DNA from: Oscillospiraceae bacterium
GTDB lineage: Bacteria > Bacillota > Clostridia > Oscillospirales > Oscillospiraceae
Direction of reading: 5' to 3'
Assembly: GCA_017624915.1 (NCBI GenBank)
Contig: JAGAMC010000022.1
Span: 1 to 57,623, forward strand
Length of the DNA stretch: 57,623 bases
Under the pieces are notes generated by a model that ran no database searches, was not told the DNA's origin, and saw only the letters and a program-made list of their open reading frames with translations. Positions 1 to 7,574 of this stretch are shown piece by piece. The position numbers and the translations under genes were made by a program. Numbering within the stretch: position 1 is the first letter of the stretch; every line of letters begins with the position of its first letter.

Positions 1-813
1 ACGGTTGAAATTGCCGCCCTGACCGGCAGGACGATTGTTGTCGCGGTTGAAGCCGCCCTGACGGCGGTCGCGGTTGAAGCCGCCCTGGCGACGGTCACCG
101 TCGCGGCGATCGCGGCGGGGACGCTCACGGCGCTCCTGATAGGGCTTGCTGGTATCCAGGGTGCGGGGGGTGGTGCGCAGGGTCTGGGTGAGGACCTCAC
201 CCTTGTAGATCCACACCTTCACGCCGATGCGGCCGTAGGTGGTGGCAGCCTCGGTGAAGCCGTAGTCGATGTCGGCACGCAGGGTCTGCAGGGGAATGGT
301 GCCGTCGTGATAGTGCTCGGTGCCGGCGATCTCGCGGCCGCCCAGACGGCCGGAGCAGGACACCTTGATGCCCTTGGCGCCGGCGCGCATAGCGCGGCCC
401 ATGGCATTCTTCATGGCACGGCGGTGAGAGATACGCTTCTCGATCTGCTGGGCGATGTTCTCGGCCACCAGCTGAGCGATGGTGTCGGCGTCGCGGGCCT
501 CAACGATGTTCAGGGCCACCTTCTTGCCGATCATCTTCTCCACCTGAGCCTGCAGGCGGGTGATCTCCTCGCCGCCCTTGCCGATGACAACACCGGGACG
601 GGCGCAGTGCAGGTAGATGCGGACCTTGGCGTTGTCGCGCTCGATCTCGATCTTGGGGATGCCGGCGCCGTACAGGGTCTTCTTCAGGAAGTCGCGGATC
701 TTCTTATCCTCGACCAGCAGATCGCCGACCTTCTCGTTGCGGGCATACCAACGGGAGTCCCAATCCTTGATGACACCCACGCGCAGACCGTGGGGATTAA
801 CTTTCTGTCCCAT
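1..813 (-). CDS. rpsC: 30S ribosomal protein S3 (partial, 3' end outside window)
   Basis: Small-subunit protein S3 lies at the mRNA entry side of the 30S head. The 271 visible codons begin with the family-typical [13 protein letters not shown]. The KH domain carries its GxxG loop as GKGG near residues 78-81, and the conserved S3 C-terminal domain follows. The start at 813 has a strong AGGAGGAA site. The frame is open to the window edge. From about residue 228 the protein leaves the conserved core and becomes an Arg/Gly/Asn/Asp-rich tail with two copies of RRQGGFNRD. It lies 15 bases after rplV in the S10 operon. Identification is certain; only the tail is unusual. Confidence 0.97.
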   Translation of the reverse strand, partial: MGQKVNPHGLRVGVIKDWDSRWYARNEKVGDLLVEDKKIRDFLKKTLYGAGIPKIEIERDNAKVRIYLHCARPGVVIGKGGEEITRLQAQVEKMIGKKVALNIVEARDADTIAQLVAENIAQQIEKRISHRRAMKNAMGRAMRAGAKGIKVSCSGRLGGREIAGTEHYHDGTIPLQTLRADIDYGFTEAATTYGRIGVKVWIYKGEVLTQTLRTTPRTLDTSKPYQERRERPRRDRRDGDRRQGGFNRDRRQGGFNRDNNRPAGQGGNFNR

Positions 814-828
814 AATTGTTCCTCCTCC

Positions 829-1161
829 TTAGCGCTCGCTCACGGCGATGGTGATGTGAGAAGTGCGCTTGTTGATGCGGAAAGCGCGGCCCTGAGCGCG
901 GGGACGGATGCGCTTGATGATGGGGCCGGGGTTGGCATAACAGGTGCTGACGTACAGCTTCTCAGGATCCATCTGGTGGTTGTTCTCCGCATTGGCAGCA
1001 GCGCTCTTGAGCAGCTTCAGAACGGGCTCGGAAGCGGCCTTGGGGGTCTGCATCAGGATAGCGGCGGCAGTGGCCACATCCTTGCCGCGGATCAGGTCCA
1101 GAACGATCTGGACCTTGCGGGGAGAGATGCGCAGGTACTTCAGATTAGCTTTAGCTTCCAT
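829..1161 (-). CDS. rplV: 50S ribosomal protein L22
   Basis: L22 lines the peptide exit tunnel of the large subunit. The 110 residues are the usual length. The family signatures are present: an N-terminal [10 protein letters not shown] stretch and a C-terminal [18 protein letters not shown] stretch, part of the tunnel-facing hairpin. The ATG at 1161 follows an AAGGAGGAG ribosome binding site. It sits between rpsS and rpsC with short gaps, the universal order of the S10 operon, so it is co-transcribed and expected to be translationally balanced with its neighbours. Confidence 0.98.
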   Translation of the reverse strand: MEAKANLKYLRISPRKVQIVLDLIRGKDVATAAAILMQTPKAASEPVLKLLKSAAANAENNHQMDPEKLYVSTCYANPGPIIKRIRPRAQGRAFRINKRTSHITIAVSER

Positions 1162-1175
1162 TGTTTCTCTCCTCC

Positions 1176-1448
1176 TTACTTACCAGTCTTGCTGCCCGCA
1201 TGGCCCTTGAAGGTGCGGGTGGGAACGAACTCGCCCAGCTTGTGGCCGACCATATCCTCGGTCACGTAGACGGGCACGTGCTTACGGCCGTCATGGACGG
1301 CGAAGGTGTGGCCGACGAAGGCGGGGAAGATGGTGGAGCTGCGGCTCCAGGTCTTCAGGACCTTCTTCTCGCCGACCTGATTCATCTCATCAACCCGCTT
1401 CAGCAGCTCGGGAGCGCAAAAGGGGCCTTTCTTAATGCTTCTGCTCAT
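1176..1448 (-). CDS. rpsS: 30S ribosomal protein S19
   Basis: S19 forms a complex with S13 in the head of the small subunit and contacts the large subunit and A-site tRNA. The 90-residue product starts [10 protein letters not shown], the classic S19 N-terminus. It contains the conserved stretch [21 protein letters not shown] and ends [18 protein letters not shown]. The length is normal. An AGGAGGCAG site precedes the ATG. It lies 16 bases downstream of rplB and 14 bases upstream of rplV. Confidence 0.98.
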   Translation of the reverse strand: MSRSIKKGPFCAPELLKRVDEMNQVGEKKVLKTWSRSSTIFPAFVGHTFAVHDGRKHVPVYVTEDMVGHKLGEFVPTRTFKGHAGSKTGK

Positions 1449-1464
1449 CTTTTACACTGCCTCC

Positions 1465-2298
1465 TTACTTCGCATTGCGGCGCTTGACGATGAACTTATC
1501 GGTACGGTTCTTCGTCTTGCGGGTCTTGTAACCCAGAGCGGGCTTGCCCCAGGGGGTAACAGGGCCGGGACGGCCGACGGGGCTCTTGCCCTCACCACCG
1601 CCGTGGGGGTGGTCACAGGGGTTCATAACGGAACCGCGGACGGTGGGACGCCAACCCATGTGACGCTTGCGGCCGGCCTTACCGATGTGGATGTTGGCGT
1701 GGTCGGTGTTGCCGACCTGGCCGATGGTGGCCTTGCAGTTCTCGCGGATATAGCGCACCTCGCCGGAGGGAAGACGCACCTGAGCCATGCCGTTCTCCTT
1801 GGCCATGAGCTGAGCGGCCACGCCGGCGGCGCGGACCAGCTGAGCACCCTTGCCGGGATACAGCTCGATGCAGTGGATCATTTCACCAACGGGGATGTTG
1901 GCAATGGGCAGGCAGTTGCCGGGCAGGATGTCGGCGCCGGCGCCGGTCATGATGATGTGACCGGCCTTCAGGCCGTTGGGGGCCAGAATGTAGCGGCGCT
2001 CGCCATCGGTGTACTCGATCAGAGCGATGTTGGCGGAACGGTTGGGATCGTACTGCAGGTTGATAACAGTAGCGGTTCCTTCCTTGTCGCGCTTGAAGTC
2101 GATGATACGGTACTTCTGCTTGTTGCCGCCGCCGTGATGGCGGACGGTGATGCGGCCATAGCTGTTGCGGCCGGCGTGCTTCTTCAGGACCTCAGTCAGA
2201 GCGCGCTCGGGCTTGGCCTTCTTGTCGATGCCCTCGAAGGCGGACACAGTCATGTGACGGCGGGAGGGCGTTGTGGGCTTAAAAGTCTTAATAGCCAT
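1465..2298 (-). CDS. rplB: 50S ribosomal protein L2
   Basis: L2 is a primary 23S rRNA binder needed for subunit association and peptidyl transferase assembly. The 277 residues match the usual length. The N-terminal OB-fold region has [20 protein letters not shown] and the C-terminal domain has the family motif [15 protein letters not shown], including the histidine long linked to peptidyl transferase activity. The ATG at 2298 has an AAGGAGGAAA site. It lies 15 bases after rplW in the canonical operon order. Confidence 0.98.
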   Translation of the reverse strand: MAIKTFKPTTPSRRHMTVSAFEGIDKKAKPERALTEVLKKHAGRNSYGRITVRHHGGGNKQKYRIIDFKRDKEGTATVINLQYDPNRSANIALIEYTDGERRYILAPNGLKAGHIIMTGAGADILPGNCLPIANIPVGEMIHCIELYPGKGAQLVRAAGVAAQLMAKENGMAQVRLPSGEVRYIRENCKATIGQVGNTDHANIHIGKAGRKRHMGWRPTVRGSVMNPCDHPHGGGEGKSPVGRPGPVTPWGKPALGYKTRKTKNRTDKFIVKRRNAK

Positions 2299-2313
2299 TT
2301 GTCAATTTCCTCC

Positions 2314-2610
2314 TTACACCATGCCCTCGAAGAGCTCGATGGACTTGGAATCGGCAGTCAGGGTAACGACAGCCTTTTTCCAGCTGGCGCGGCGGCCGGC
2401 GGGCTGGGCACCCAGACGCTTCATCTTACCCTGCATGTTCAGGGTGTTGACCTTGGCGACCTTCACGCCGAAGATCTCCTCGATCGCCTTGGCGATCTCG
2501 ATCTTGTTGGCGGTCTTGGCGACCTCGAAGGTGTAGCGCTTCATCTCAGTCTGTTCCATGGACTGTTCGGTGATGATGGGGCGCTTGATGATATCATAAG
2601 CCTTAGTCAT
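2314..2610 (-). CDS. rplW: 50S ribosomal protein L23
   Basis: L23 sits at the tunnel exit and is the docking site for trigger factor and SRP. The 98-residue product begins [17 protein letters not shown], typical of the family, and contains [20 protein letters not shown] and [14 protein letters not shown]. Its ATG overlaps the rplD stop by one base (TA-ATG on the coding strand), so translation is likely coupled to rplD. The length and position in the S10 operon are standard. Confidence 0.98.
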   Translation of the reverse strand: MTKAYDIIKRPIITEQSMEQTEMKRYTFEVAKTANKIEIAKAIEEIFGVKVAKVNTLNMQGKMKRLGAQPAGRRASWKKAVVTLTADSKSIELFEGMV

Positions 2611-3230
2611 TACGCGAACACCTCCTCGATGATAGCCAGGGCAGCCTTGTCGATGACCAGCTGCTTGGCGTTGACGATGTCATACACACTGAGGATCTTG
2701 GCGGTGGTGGTGATCACGCCGGGGATATTGCGGGCGGACTTGACCACGTTCTCGTTCAGCTCAGGAGTGATGACCACGGACTTGCCGGCGCCCACGGCGT
2801 CCAGCATGGTCTTCATGGTCTTGGTCTTGATCTCGCCCATCTCCAGGGCGTCAACAACAATAATGTTGCCGTTGGCGGCCTTGTCGGACAGAGCGGACTT
2901 CAGAGCCAGGCGCTTGACCTTCTTGTTCAGGGAGTAGCTGTAATCGCGGGGCTTGGGGGCGAACACGATACCGCCGTGAGTCCACTGGGGAGCACGGGTG
3001 GAACCCTGACGGGCGTGACCGGTGCCCTTCTGACGCCAGGGCTTCTTGCCGCCGCCGGAAACCTCGGCGCGGGTCAGAGCGGACTGAGTGCCCTGACGGC
3101 AGTTGGCCAGATGATTCTTGACGACCTCATGGACAACCACCTGATTGGGCTCAATACCGAAGATGGCCTCGGAGAGCTCGATCTCACCGACCTGCTGGCC
3201 GGCCATGTTAAACACATTTGCTTTAGGCAT
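2610..3230 (-). CDS. rplD: 50S ribosomal protein L4
   Basis: L4 binds 23S rRNA, and its extended loop lines the exit tunnel. In E. coli it also represses its own S10 operon. The 206 residues include the basic loop [21 protein letters not shown], then [16 protein letters not shown] and [21 protein letters not shown]. The start at 3230 follows an AGGAGAG site 19 bases after rplC. Whether L4 feeds back on the leader upstream of rpsJ here cannot be told from sequence. Firmicutes are generally thought not to use the E. coli mechanism. Confidence 0.98.
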   Translation of the reverse strand: MPKANVFNMAGQQVGEIELSEAIFGIEPNQVVVHEVVKNHLANCRQGTQSALTRAEVSGGGKKPWRQKGTGHARQGSTRAPQWTHGGIVFAPKPRDYSYSLNKKVKRLALKSALSDKAANGNIIVVDALEMGEIKTKTMKTMLDAVGAGKSVVITPELNENVVKSARNIPGVITTTAKILSVYDIVNAKQLVIDKAALAIIEEVFA

Positions 3231-3249
3231 GATTCATACTCTCCTTTCC

Positions 3250-3975
3250 TTACTTGTTGCGGGCGGAAGCCTTCTGGGGATTGACGCGGGCAGAAGCCTT
3301 CTGCGGGTTGTTGCTGATGCCGGCGGCAGCGCCCTTCTCCTTGACGTTGATCACGGAGCTGCGCACGCTGACCACGCCGCCCTTGGGGCCGGGGATGGCA
3401 CCGCGCACGGCGATGATGCCCAGCTCGGCATCGACCTTGACCACGTCCAGGTTCAGGACGGTGACCTGCTCGTTGCCCATCTGACCGGCGCCGTCACGGC
3501 CCTTGAAGATGTGGCCGGGAGAGGTGCCCGCGCCCAGAGAACCCTGATGACGGTGGACGGGGCCGCCGCCGTGGGTCATACGCTTGATAGCGGCGCCATG
3601 GCGCTTGACAACGCCCTGGAAGCCGTGGCCCTTGCTGATGCCGGTCACGTCGACGCGGTCGCCCTCAGCAAAGATCTCAGCGGTGAGCTGATCGCCCACC
3701 TCGTACTTGGCGCTGTCCAGAGCGAACTCCTTGAGCACCTTCTTGAACTCGGTGATGCCGGCCTTCTTCTGATGGCCGATCTCACCCTTGGTGAGCTTGC
3801 GCTCGGGAACGGTCTGGTAACCCAGCTGGACCGCCTCGTAACCGTCCTTCTCCTTGGTCTTCTTCTGCACCACGGTGCAGGGGCCGACCTCGACGACGGT
3901 CACGGGAACGGCGTGTCCGGCTTCGTTGAAGATCTGGGTCATGCCGACCTTCTTGCCGATGATTGCCTTTTCCAT
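3250..3975 (-). CDS. rplC: 50S ribosomal protein L3 with a repeat-bearing C-terminal extension
   Basis: L3 is an early-assembly protein whose loop reaches the peptidyl transferase centre. The sequence starts MEKAIIGKKVGMTQIFNEAG and includes KGHGFQGVVKRHG and GSLGAGTSPGHIFKG, the L3 signature region. At 241 residues it is about 30 longer than typical bacterial L3. The extra part is C-terminal and ends with two copies of NPQKASAR (about residues 223-230 and 232-239) separated by V and followed by NK. The ATG has a GGAGGAAA site. The unusually long upstream spacer (235 bases after rpsJ) holds large inverted repeats. Confidence 0.97.
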   Translation of the reverse strand: MEKAIIGKKVGMTQIFNEAGHAVPVTVVEVGPCTVVQKKTKEKDGYEAVQLGYQTVPERKLTKGEIGHQKKAGITEFKKVLKEFALDSAKYEVGDQLTAEIFAEGDRVDVTGISKGHGFQGVVKRHGAAIKRMTHGGGPVHRHQGSLGAGTSPGHIFKGRDGAGQMGNEQVTVLNLDVVKVDAELGIIAVRGAIPGPKGGVVSVRSSVINVKEKGAAAGISNNPQKASARVNPQKASARNK

Positions 3976-4052
3976 TGACTTGTTTCCTCCTATTTATAAG
4001 GTTATTGGTTGGCGTAGTTGACCATTGGCTGTCATTGCTACGGCAACTTGAC

Positions 4053-4202
4053 CCGTCCACCTCAATCAGCGGTGGACTGTGGGTACACAAAGTTAGGTGA
4101 GATACAATTTATAATTGAGTGGTTTTTTCGTTAGGCGAGGCGTGTCGGCACAGGCAGTACCACGAGTACGGCAAGCCGACACAACGAAGCATAACGGAAA
4201 AA
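4053..4202 (-). repeat. 80-nt palindromic element plus hairpin in the rpsJ-rplC spacer
   Basis: Nested arms pair across 4123-4202. The outer arm TTTTTTCGTTA (4123-4133) pairs with TAACGGAAAAA (4192-4202; one T-G pair). The middle arm GTGTCGGC (4142-4149) pairs with GCCGACAC (4175-4182). The inner arm GC-a-GTAC (4154-4160) pairs with GTAC-g-GC (4166-4172) around a CACGA loop. A second hairpin, GTCCACC/GGTGGAC with a 9-base loop, lies at 4056-4078. Both sit in a 235-base spacer that is normally short in S10 operons. No reading frame with a convincing start lies here. It could be a mobile palindromic repeat or an RNA element controlling rplC. Confidence 0.7.
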
Positions 4203-4210
4203 GGCATCAA

Positions 4211-4522
4211 TTACAGCTTGATCTCGATGTCCACACCGGCAGGCAGCTCCAGGCTCATCAGGGCCTCCACGGTCTTGGGGGAGGGCTTGATGACGTCGAT
4301 CAGGCGCTTGTGGGTGCGGCGCTCAAACTGCTCGCGGGAGTCCTTATACTTGTGGACAGCGCGCAGAATGGTGACGACTTCCTTCTTGGTGGGCAGGGGA
4401 ATGGGACCGGACACGGTGGCGCCGGTGCGCTTGGCGGTCTCGACGATCTTCTCGGCGGACTGGTCGATGAGCTGATGGTCGTAGGCCTTCAGGCGAATGC
4501 GAATCATTTCTTTCTGAGCCAT
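4211..4522 (-). CDS. rpsJ: 30S ribosomal protein S10
   Basis: S10 is a 30S head protein and, as NusE, also part of transcription antitermination complexes. The 103-residue product starts [20 protein letters not shown] and includes the loop region [20 protein letters not shown] and the ending [11 protein letters not shown]. The frame extends upstream, but the ATG at 4522 is chosen because it has an AAGGAGG site at the right distance and gives the standard N-terminus. It is the promoter-proximal gene of the S10 operon, preceded by a leader of about 270 nt. Confidence 0.98.
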   Translation of the reverse strand: MAQKEMIRIRLKAYDHQLIDQSAEKIVETAKRTGATVSGPIPLPTKKEVVTILRAVHKYKDSREQFERRTHKRLIDVIKPSPKTVEALMSLELPAGVDIEIKL

Positions 4523-4795
4523 GGGTTGTTTCCTCCTTAAATACATACGAAGTGGTTTTGTTGTCTTGCCACGCTTCGTACGGTGAAGTCCGTCTGTCCA
4601 CTGTTTCGTGCGTATCACTCCAGGCCAGAATGAAAACCGGCGCAACATAAGCCGGCCGGTTCTTTCTGCTTGGCGATATACGCGTGCACAGACATTCCTC
4701 AGCCGCCCGATTCACGGACATACTCCGCGGAAGTTACCTCATTTCTGAGCAATCTCCCGCATCATCGCAGACTGCGCCCATACAGGCGCTTGGCT

Positions 4796-4824
4796 ATCAT
4801 ACTACACTCTCCCGTGTGTGTCAA
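4796..4824 (-). promoter_or_regulatory. S10 operon promoter
   Basis: On the minus strand a perfect -35 TTGACA (4824-4819) and a -10 TATGAT (4801-4796) are separated by 17 bases, with an A/T-rich stretch just upstream. Transcription should start near 4789, about 267 bases before the rpsJ ATG. This is the strongest sigma-A type promoter seen for the ribosomal cluster. Confidence 0.85.
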
Positions 4825-4935
4825 GCATTTTTTCAAAAATTTTTTTATTTTATAAATGGGGTACAATCCCTTGTGTTTCAACGATAATTCTTCTACAAGC
4901 AGCCCCTTTGGGTACTGGTTTTTGGACTTTGCCTG

Positions 4936-4944
4936 TGGTATACT
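4936..4944 (+). promoter_or_regulatory. Extended -10 promoter for the HD-domain gene
   Basis: TGGTATACT gives an extended -10 (TG-N-TATACT) about 39 bases before the ATG at 4983. No good -35 is present at 17 bases, which is acceptable for an extended -10 promoter. Placement is inferred from sequence only. Confidence 0.5.
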
Positions 4945-4982
4945 GTCTTCACCTGATACATTATATATAAGGAGTGATCCTC

Positions 4983-5567
4983 ATGTCCGCCAGAGAAGAA
5001 TTTATCGAAATATTCAAGCGCTGCATCACCCGTCCCGGTGCTGACGCCCTGCTGGACTATCTGGAAAACAAAAGCGACTTTTTCTCCGCCCCCGCCTCCG
5101 CCCGCTACCACAGCGCCTATGCCGGCGGTCTGTGCGAGCACAGCCTGAACGTATACCACTGTCTGGTGGACTATCTGGCCCGCCCCCGGGTGCAGGAGCT
5201 GTACGGCCTTGAATACAGCGAGGAGTCCATCGCCATCGTAGCCCTGCTCCATGACCTGTGCAAGATCGGCTGCTACAAGCCCGGCACCCGCAACGTCAAG
5301 GACGAAAACGGCAAGTGGCAGACTGTGCCCACCTATACCTTCGATGATCCGCTGCCCTACGGCCACGGAGAAAAGTCGGTGTATATCGTCAACGGCTTCA
5401 TCCGTCTGACCCGGGAGGAGGCCATGGCCATCCGCTGGCACATGGGCTTTTCCGGCACGGAAGACCCCCGAACCGTGGGCAGCGCCCTGCAAAAGTATCC
5501 TCTGGCCTTCGCCCTTGCCACCGCCGATATGGAGGCCAGCTACTTCCTGGAAAACGAAGAGGAATAA
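4983..5567 (+). CDS. Stand-alone HD-domain phosphohydrolase
   Basis: This 194-residue cytosolic protein consists essentially of one HD domain. Metal ligands are visible as H43 and H53 (in YHSAYAGGLCEHSLNVY) and the H90-D91 pair in LLHDLCKIG. The pattern resembles the HD half of YhaM-type 3'-5' exoribonucleases, but the N-terminal OB fold of YhaM is missing, so nuclease, nucleotide phosphohydrolase or other phosphodiesterase activity are all possible. A GTG in frame at 4974 is rejected because it lies within the AAGGAG ribosome binding site. The gene is monocistronic and diverges from the S10 operon. Confidence 0.85.
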   Translation: MSAREEFIEIFKRCITRPGADALLDYLENKSDFFSAPASARYHSAYAGGLCEHSLNVYHCLVDYLARPRVQELYGLEYSEESIAIVALLHDLCKIGCYKPGTRNVKDENGKWQTVPTYTFDDPLPYGHGEKSVYIVNGFIRLTREEAMAIRWHMGFSGTEDPRTVGSALQKYPLAFALATADMEASYFLENEEE

Positions 5568-5902
5568 AGCCTCCCCTGTGCAAGGGGAGGTGTCACGGCA
5601 CAGCCGTGACGGAGGGGTTGTTCCGCCTGCGGGCGGGTGTCTTTTGTCTCGCCACAAAAGACACGAAAAAGGCGTTAAGAAACCCATGGTTTCTTAAAAC
5701 TTCCTTTGGGTGGTATCCGTGGCTATCCTAACCATCGGCCGGCGGACACCTCTGACTCATTCAGCGCCGATTAGGCTGCCGCACAGCACACTATCTGAGA
5801 GCGCAACTGTCTATCCCCCGCCGCCGGCTATTAAGCAAACCCGCAAGTCTGTTGTGGGGGCCGATGCCCTCATCGGCCCCCACAAAAACGGAGGTGCCAC
5901 AT
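5568..5902. other. 335-base intergenic mosaic of palindromes
   Basis: No convincing gene. Five inverted repeats follow one another: CCTCCCCT/AGGGGAGG (5570-5590), GTCACGGC/GCCGTGAC (5592-5610), GTGTCTTTTGT/ACAAAAGACAC (5637-5664), TTAAGAAACC/GGTTTCTTAA (5675-5697), and TTGTGGGGGCCGATG/CATCGGCCCCCACAA (5852-5885). The first two form a unit also found twice at 20460-20558. The last ends just before the ribosome binding site of the small gene at 5903. The stretch 5700-5850 shows no clear structure. Confidence 0.75.
5570..5617 (+). repeat. Dispersed two-hairpin repeat, copy A
   Basis: The layout is a GC-rich hairpin (CCTCCCCT, 5-base loop, AGGGGAGG), a second hairpin (GTCACGGC-ACA-GCCGTGAC) and a tail CGGAGGGG. 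The same order of elements occurs at 20460-20558, in two copies facing each other. It begins 2 bases after the HD gene stop and may act as a weak 3' stabiliser. It resembles abundant short intergenic repeats of this bacterial group, but genome-wide copy number could not be checked. Confidence 0.75.
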
Positions 5903-6094
5903 ATGGGAAACAATGTAGTCTCTACCTTTATCGAAAGCGTTATTAGAGGCAGCCATTCTCCCGACGAGTGGCTTGCTCTGCAAAAAGAATTTGATTCCCT
6001 TGTAGTCACCGCCACCCCCGAAGACATCTGCGCGCCAGAAGAAAGTGGTGTGGGCGAAATGTTGTATATGATATGTTCTTCTTTTGAACATTAA
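5903..6094 (+). CDS. Small hypothetical protein (63 aa)
   Basis: I do not recognise this gene. The predicted protein begins MGNNVVSTFIESVIRGSHSP, is acidic and mostly helical in character, and has no signal peptide or membrane segment. Support for coding is the GGAGG site 8 bases before the ATG and a perfect 15-bp terminator 2 bases after the stop. Against it are the short length and the 15-bp stem-loop that ends only a few bases before the ribosome binding site. Minus-strand frames over the same bases lack a ribosome binding site. It could be a translated regulatory peptide or a decaying gene. Confidence 0.5.
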   Translation: MGNNVVSTFIESVIRGSHSPDEWLALQKEFDSLVVTATPEDICAPEESGVGEMLYMICSSFEH

Positions 6095-6096
6095 CA

Positions 6097-6129
6097 AAAC
6101 CGCCGTGCATCCAAGATGCACGGCGGTTT
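6097..6129. terminator. Bidirectional terminator between small ORF and rluD
   Basis: AAACCGCCGTGCATC (6097-6111) and GATGCACGGCGGTTT (6115-6129) form a perfect 15-bp stem with a 3-base loop. A/T tracts on both sides let it end the plus-strand small gene and the minus-strand rluD, whose stop is at 6131. Confidence 0.9.
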
Positions 6130-6130
6130 A

Positions 6131-7051
6131 TTATGTCAGTTTCCTCAACTTTTCCAGCACCGCCTCAAACCAGTCGGGCAGGGGACACTCCAGTTCCACC
6201 GGCTGTCCGGTGGCAGGATGGACAAACTTCAGCTTTTTGGCGTGCAGACACTGGCCCGCAAGGCCCGGCCAGGGTTTTTTCGCCCCGTAGACCACATCGC
6301 CCAGCAGGGGATGACCCATAGAGGCCATATGGACTCTGATCTGGTGAGTGCGCCCCGTCTCCAGCCGGCACTCCACCATCGTGTAACCGTTGTAGCGCTC
6401 CAGCACCGACCAGTGGGTCACCGCCTCACGGCCGTTTTTGCGGTCAATGGCCATCTTCTTGCGGTCAATGGGATGCCGACCGATGGGAGCATCCACCGTC
6501 CCGGCGTCCTCCTTGAACCCACCAACAGCCACAGCGGCGTAGGTGCGGGCCATGGTATGGTCCTGCAGCTGTTGGGCAAGGGCCAGGTGCGCCTTGTCAT
6601 TCTTGGCAGCCGCAATCAAACCGGAGGTGTCCCGGTCGATGCGGTGGACGATGCCGGGCCGCAGTTCGCCGTTGATGCCGGACAGGGACCTTCCGCAATG
6701 GTGGAGCAGCGCATTGACCAGCGTGCCGTCCGGATGTCCCGGCGCGGGATGGACCACCATTCCCACGGGCTTGTTGACCACGATGACGTGTTCGTCCTCA
6801 AAGACCACGTCCAGCGGAATATTCTGGGGGACGATATCCACCAGCTCCGGCTCGGGCAGGGCTATTTCCAGCACCTCCGCACCGGTCAGCCGGTAATTCT
6901 TGGCCACCGCTTTTCCCCCGCAGGTGATGGCACCCTCCTCCAGCAGCCTCTGGACCGCCGAGCGGGTCAGGCCCTCCGCCCGGGAGGAGATCCACGCATC
7001 CACCCGCTTGCCTGCATCTTCTTTATTCGGTTGGAGCGTCAGCTTCTCCAT
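6131..7051 (-). CDS. rluD: RluD-type 23S rRNA pseudouridine synthase
   Basis: This enzyme isomerises uridines in large-subunit rRNA. The 306-residue protein has an N-terminal S4 RNA-binding domain (about residues 15-75) and the catalytic core with the family motif HRIDRDTSGL, containing the catalytic aspartate. The nearby GRTHQIRVHMA motif is typical of the RluA/RluD group, so the exact target uridine (1911/1915/1917 or another) is inferred. The start at 7051 lies inside the end of lspA (29-base overlap) with an AAAGGAG site, indicating coupled translation. lspA-rluD is a common Firmicutes arrangement. Confidence 0.9.
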   Translation of the reverse strand: MEKLTLQPNKEDAGKRVDAWISSRAEGLTRSAVQRLLEEGAITCGGKAVAKNYRLTGAEVLEIALPEPELVDIVPQNIPLDVVFEDEHVIVVNKPVGMVVHPAPGHPDGTLVNALLHHCGRSLSGINGELRPGIVHRIDRDTSGLIAAAKNDKAHLALAQQLQDHTMARTYAAVAVGGFKEDAGTVDAPIGRHPIDRKKMAIDRKNGREAVTHWSVLERYNGYTMVECRLETGRTHQIRVHMASMGHPLLGDVVYGAKKPWPGLAGQCLHAKKLKFVHPATGQPVELECPLPDWFEAVLEKLRKLT

Positions 7052-7514
7052 CCGTTTTCTCCTTTCCCTCCAGCTTGTCATAGAGGAACAGATAATAGGC
7101 CGCCGCGGCAAAGCCGCCCACCACCACACAGATGTCCGCCACGTTAAACACGGCGAACTCCATGAACAGAGTGCGGAACATATCCACCACGTAGCCCAGC
7201 ACCGCCCGGTCGATCAGGTTGCCCACCGCTCCGGCCAGCACAAGGCACAAAGACACTTTGCCCAGCGGGTGCTTGAAAAAACCCTTCGCCAGAGCTACGA
7301 TCAGCACCACCGACATCACGGCGGAGACGATGGTCAGAAGCCATGTGTGTTCCGCCAGCACGGAGAAGGCTGCGCCGGTATTGCGCACATAGGTCAGCTC
7401 CAGTATATAGGGGATAAAGGGCACGCTCCCGCCCAGAGGGATATTGGCACTGACCAGATACTTGACCAGCTGATCCAGGGCCACCAGTACGGCAGCCAAA
7501 CCAAAATAGAGCAT
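7023..7514 (-). CDS. lspA: Lipoprotein signal peptidase (signal peptidase II)
   Basis: An aspartyl protease of the cytoplasmic membrane that removes signal peptides from prolipoproteins after lipid attachment. The 163-residue product has four hydrophobic segments and the conserved blocks NTGAAFS (about 45-51), GNLIDR with catalytic D102, and FNVADIC with catalytic D127. Its start has an AAAGGAG site. A consensus promoter lies 32 bases upstream. It overlaps rluD at its 3' end. The length is normal for the family. Confidence 0.96.
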   Translation of the reverse strand: MLYFGLAAVLVALDQLVKYLVSANIPLGGSVPFIPYILELTYVRNTGAAFSVLAEHTWLLTIVSAVMSVVLIVALAKGFFKHPLGKVSLCLVLAGAVGNLIDRAVLGYVVDMFRTLFMEFAVFNVADICVVVGGFAAAAYYLFLYDKLEGKEKTDGEADAPTE

Positions 7515-7545
7515 AAAAAACTCCTTTGCGCATGTTGTGTCCCTT

Positions 7546-7574
7546 ATTATAACACGCGCAAAGAAGTGTGTAAA
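7546..7574 (-). promoter_or_regulatory. lspA-rluD promoter
   Basis: The minus strand shows TTTACA (7574-7569), a 17-base spacer and TATAAT (7551-7546). An inverted repeat CTTTGCGC/GCGCAAAG has one arm in the promoter spacer (7556-7563) and the other beside the lspA ribosome binding site (7524-7531). The -35 box abuts the stop codon of the small gene ending at 7575. Confidence 0.85.

Larger units (their letters stand above)
4523..4982. other. 460-base intergenic region: S10 operon leader and promoters
   Basis: This gap separates rpsJ (minus) from the HD-domain gene (plus). It holds the S10 promoter at 4796-4824, a probable promoter for the HD gene near 4936-4944, and the leader of rpsJ from about 4789 down to 4523. 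In the leader transcript, visible hairpins are GCGCC/GGGCGC right at the predicted start (4774-4789), AACCGGC/GCCGGTT followed by TTTTC (4634-4661), and TACGAAG/CTTCGTA (4546-4580). No coding sequence with a good start was found in it. The A/T-rich block at 4830-4860 is promoter upstream sequence. Confidence 0.7.

Noticed and set aside
5791-6027. Minus-strand frame overlapping the small gene at 5903
   Set aside because: No ribosome binding site, and it runs into the 15-bp palindrome. The plus-strand frame has better start and end signals.
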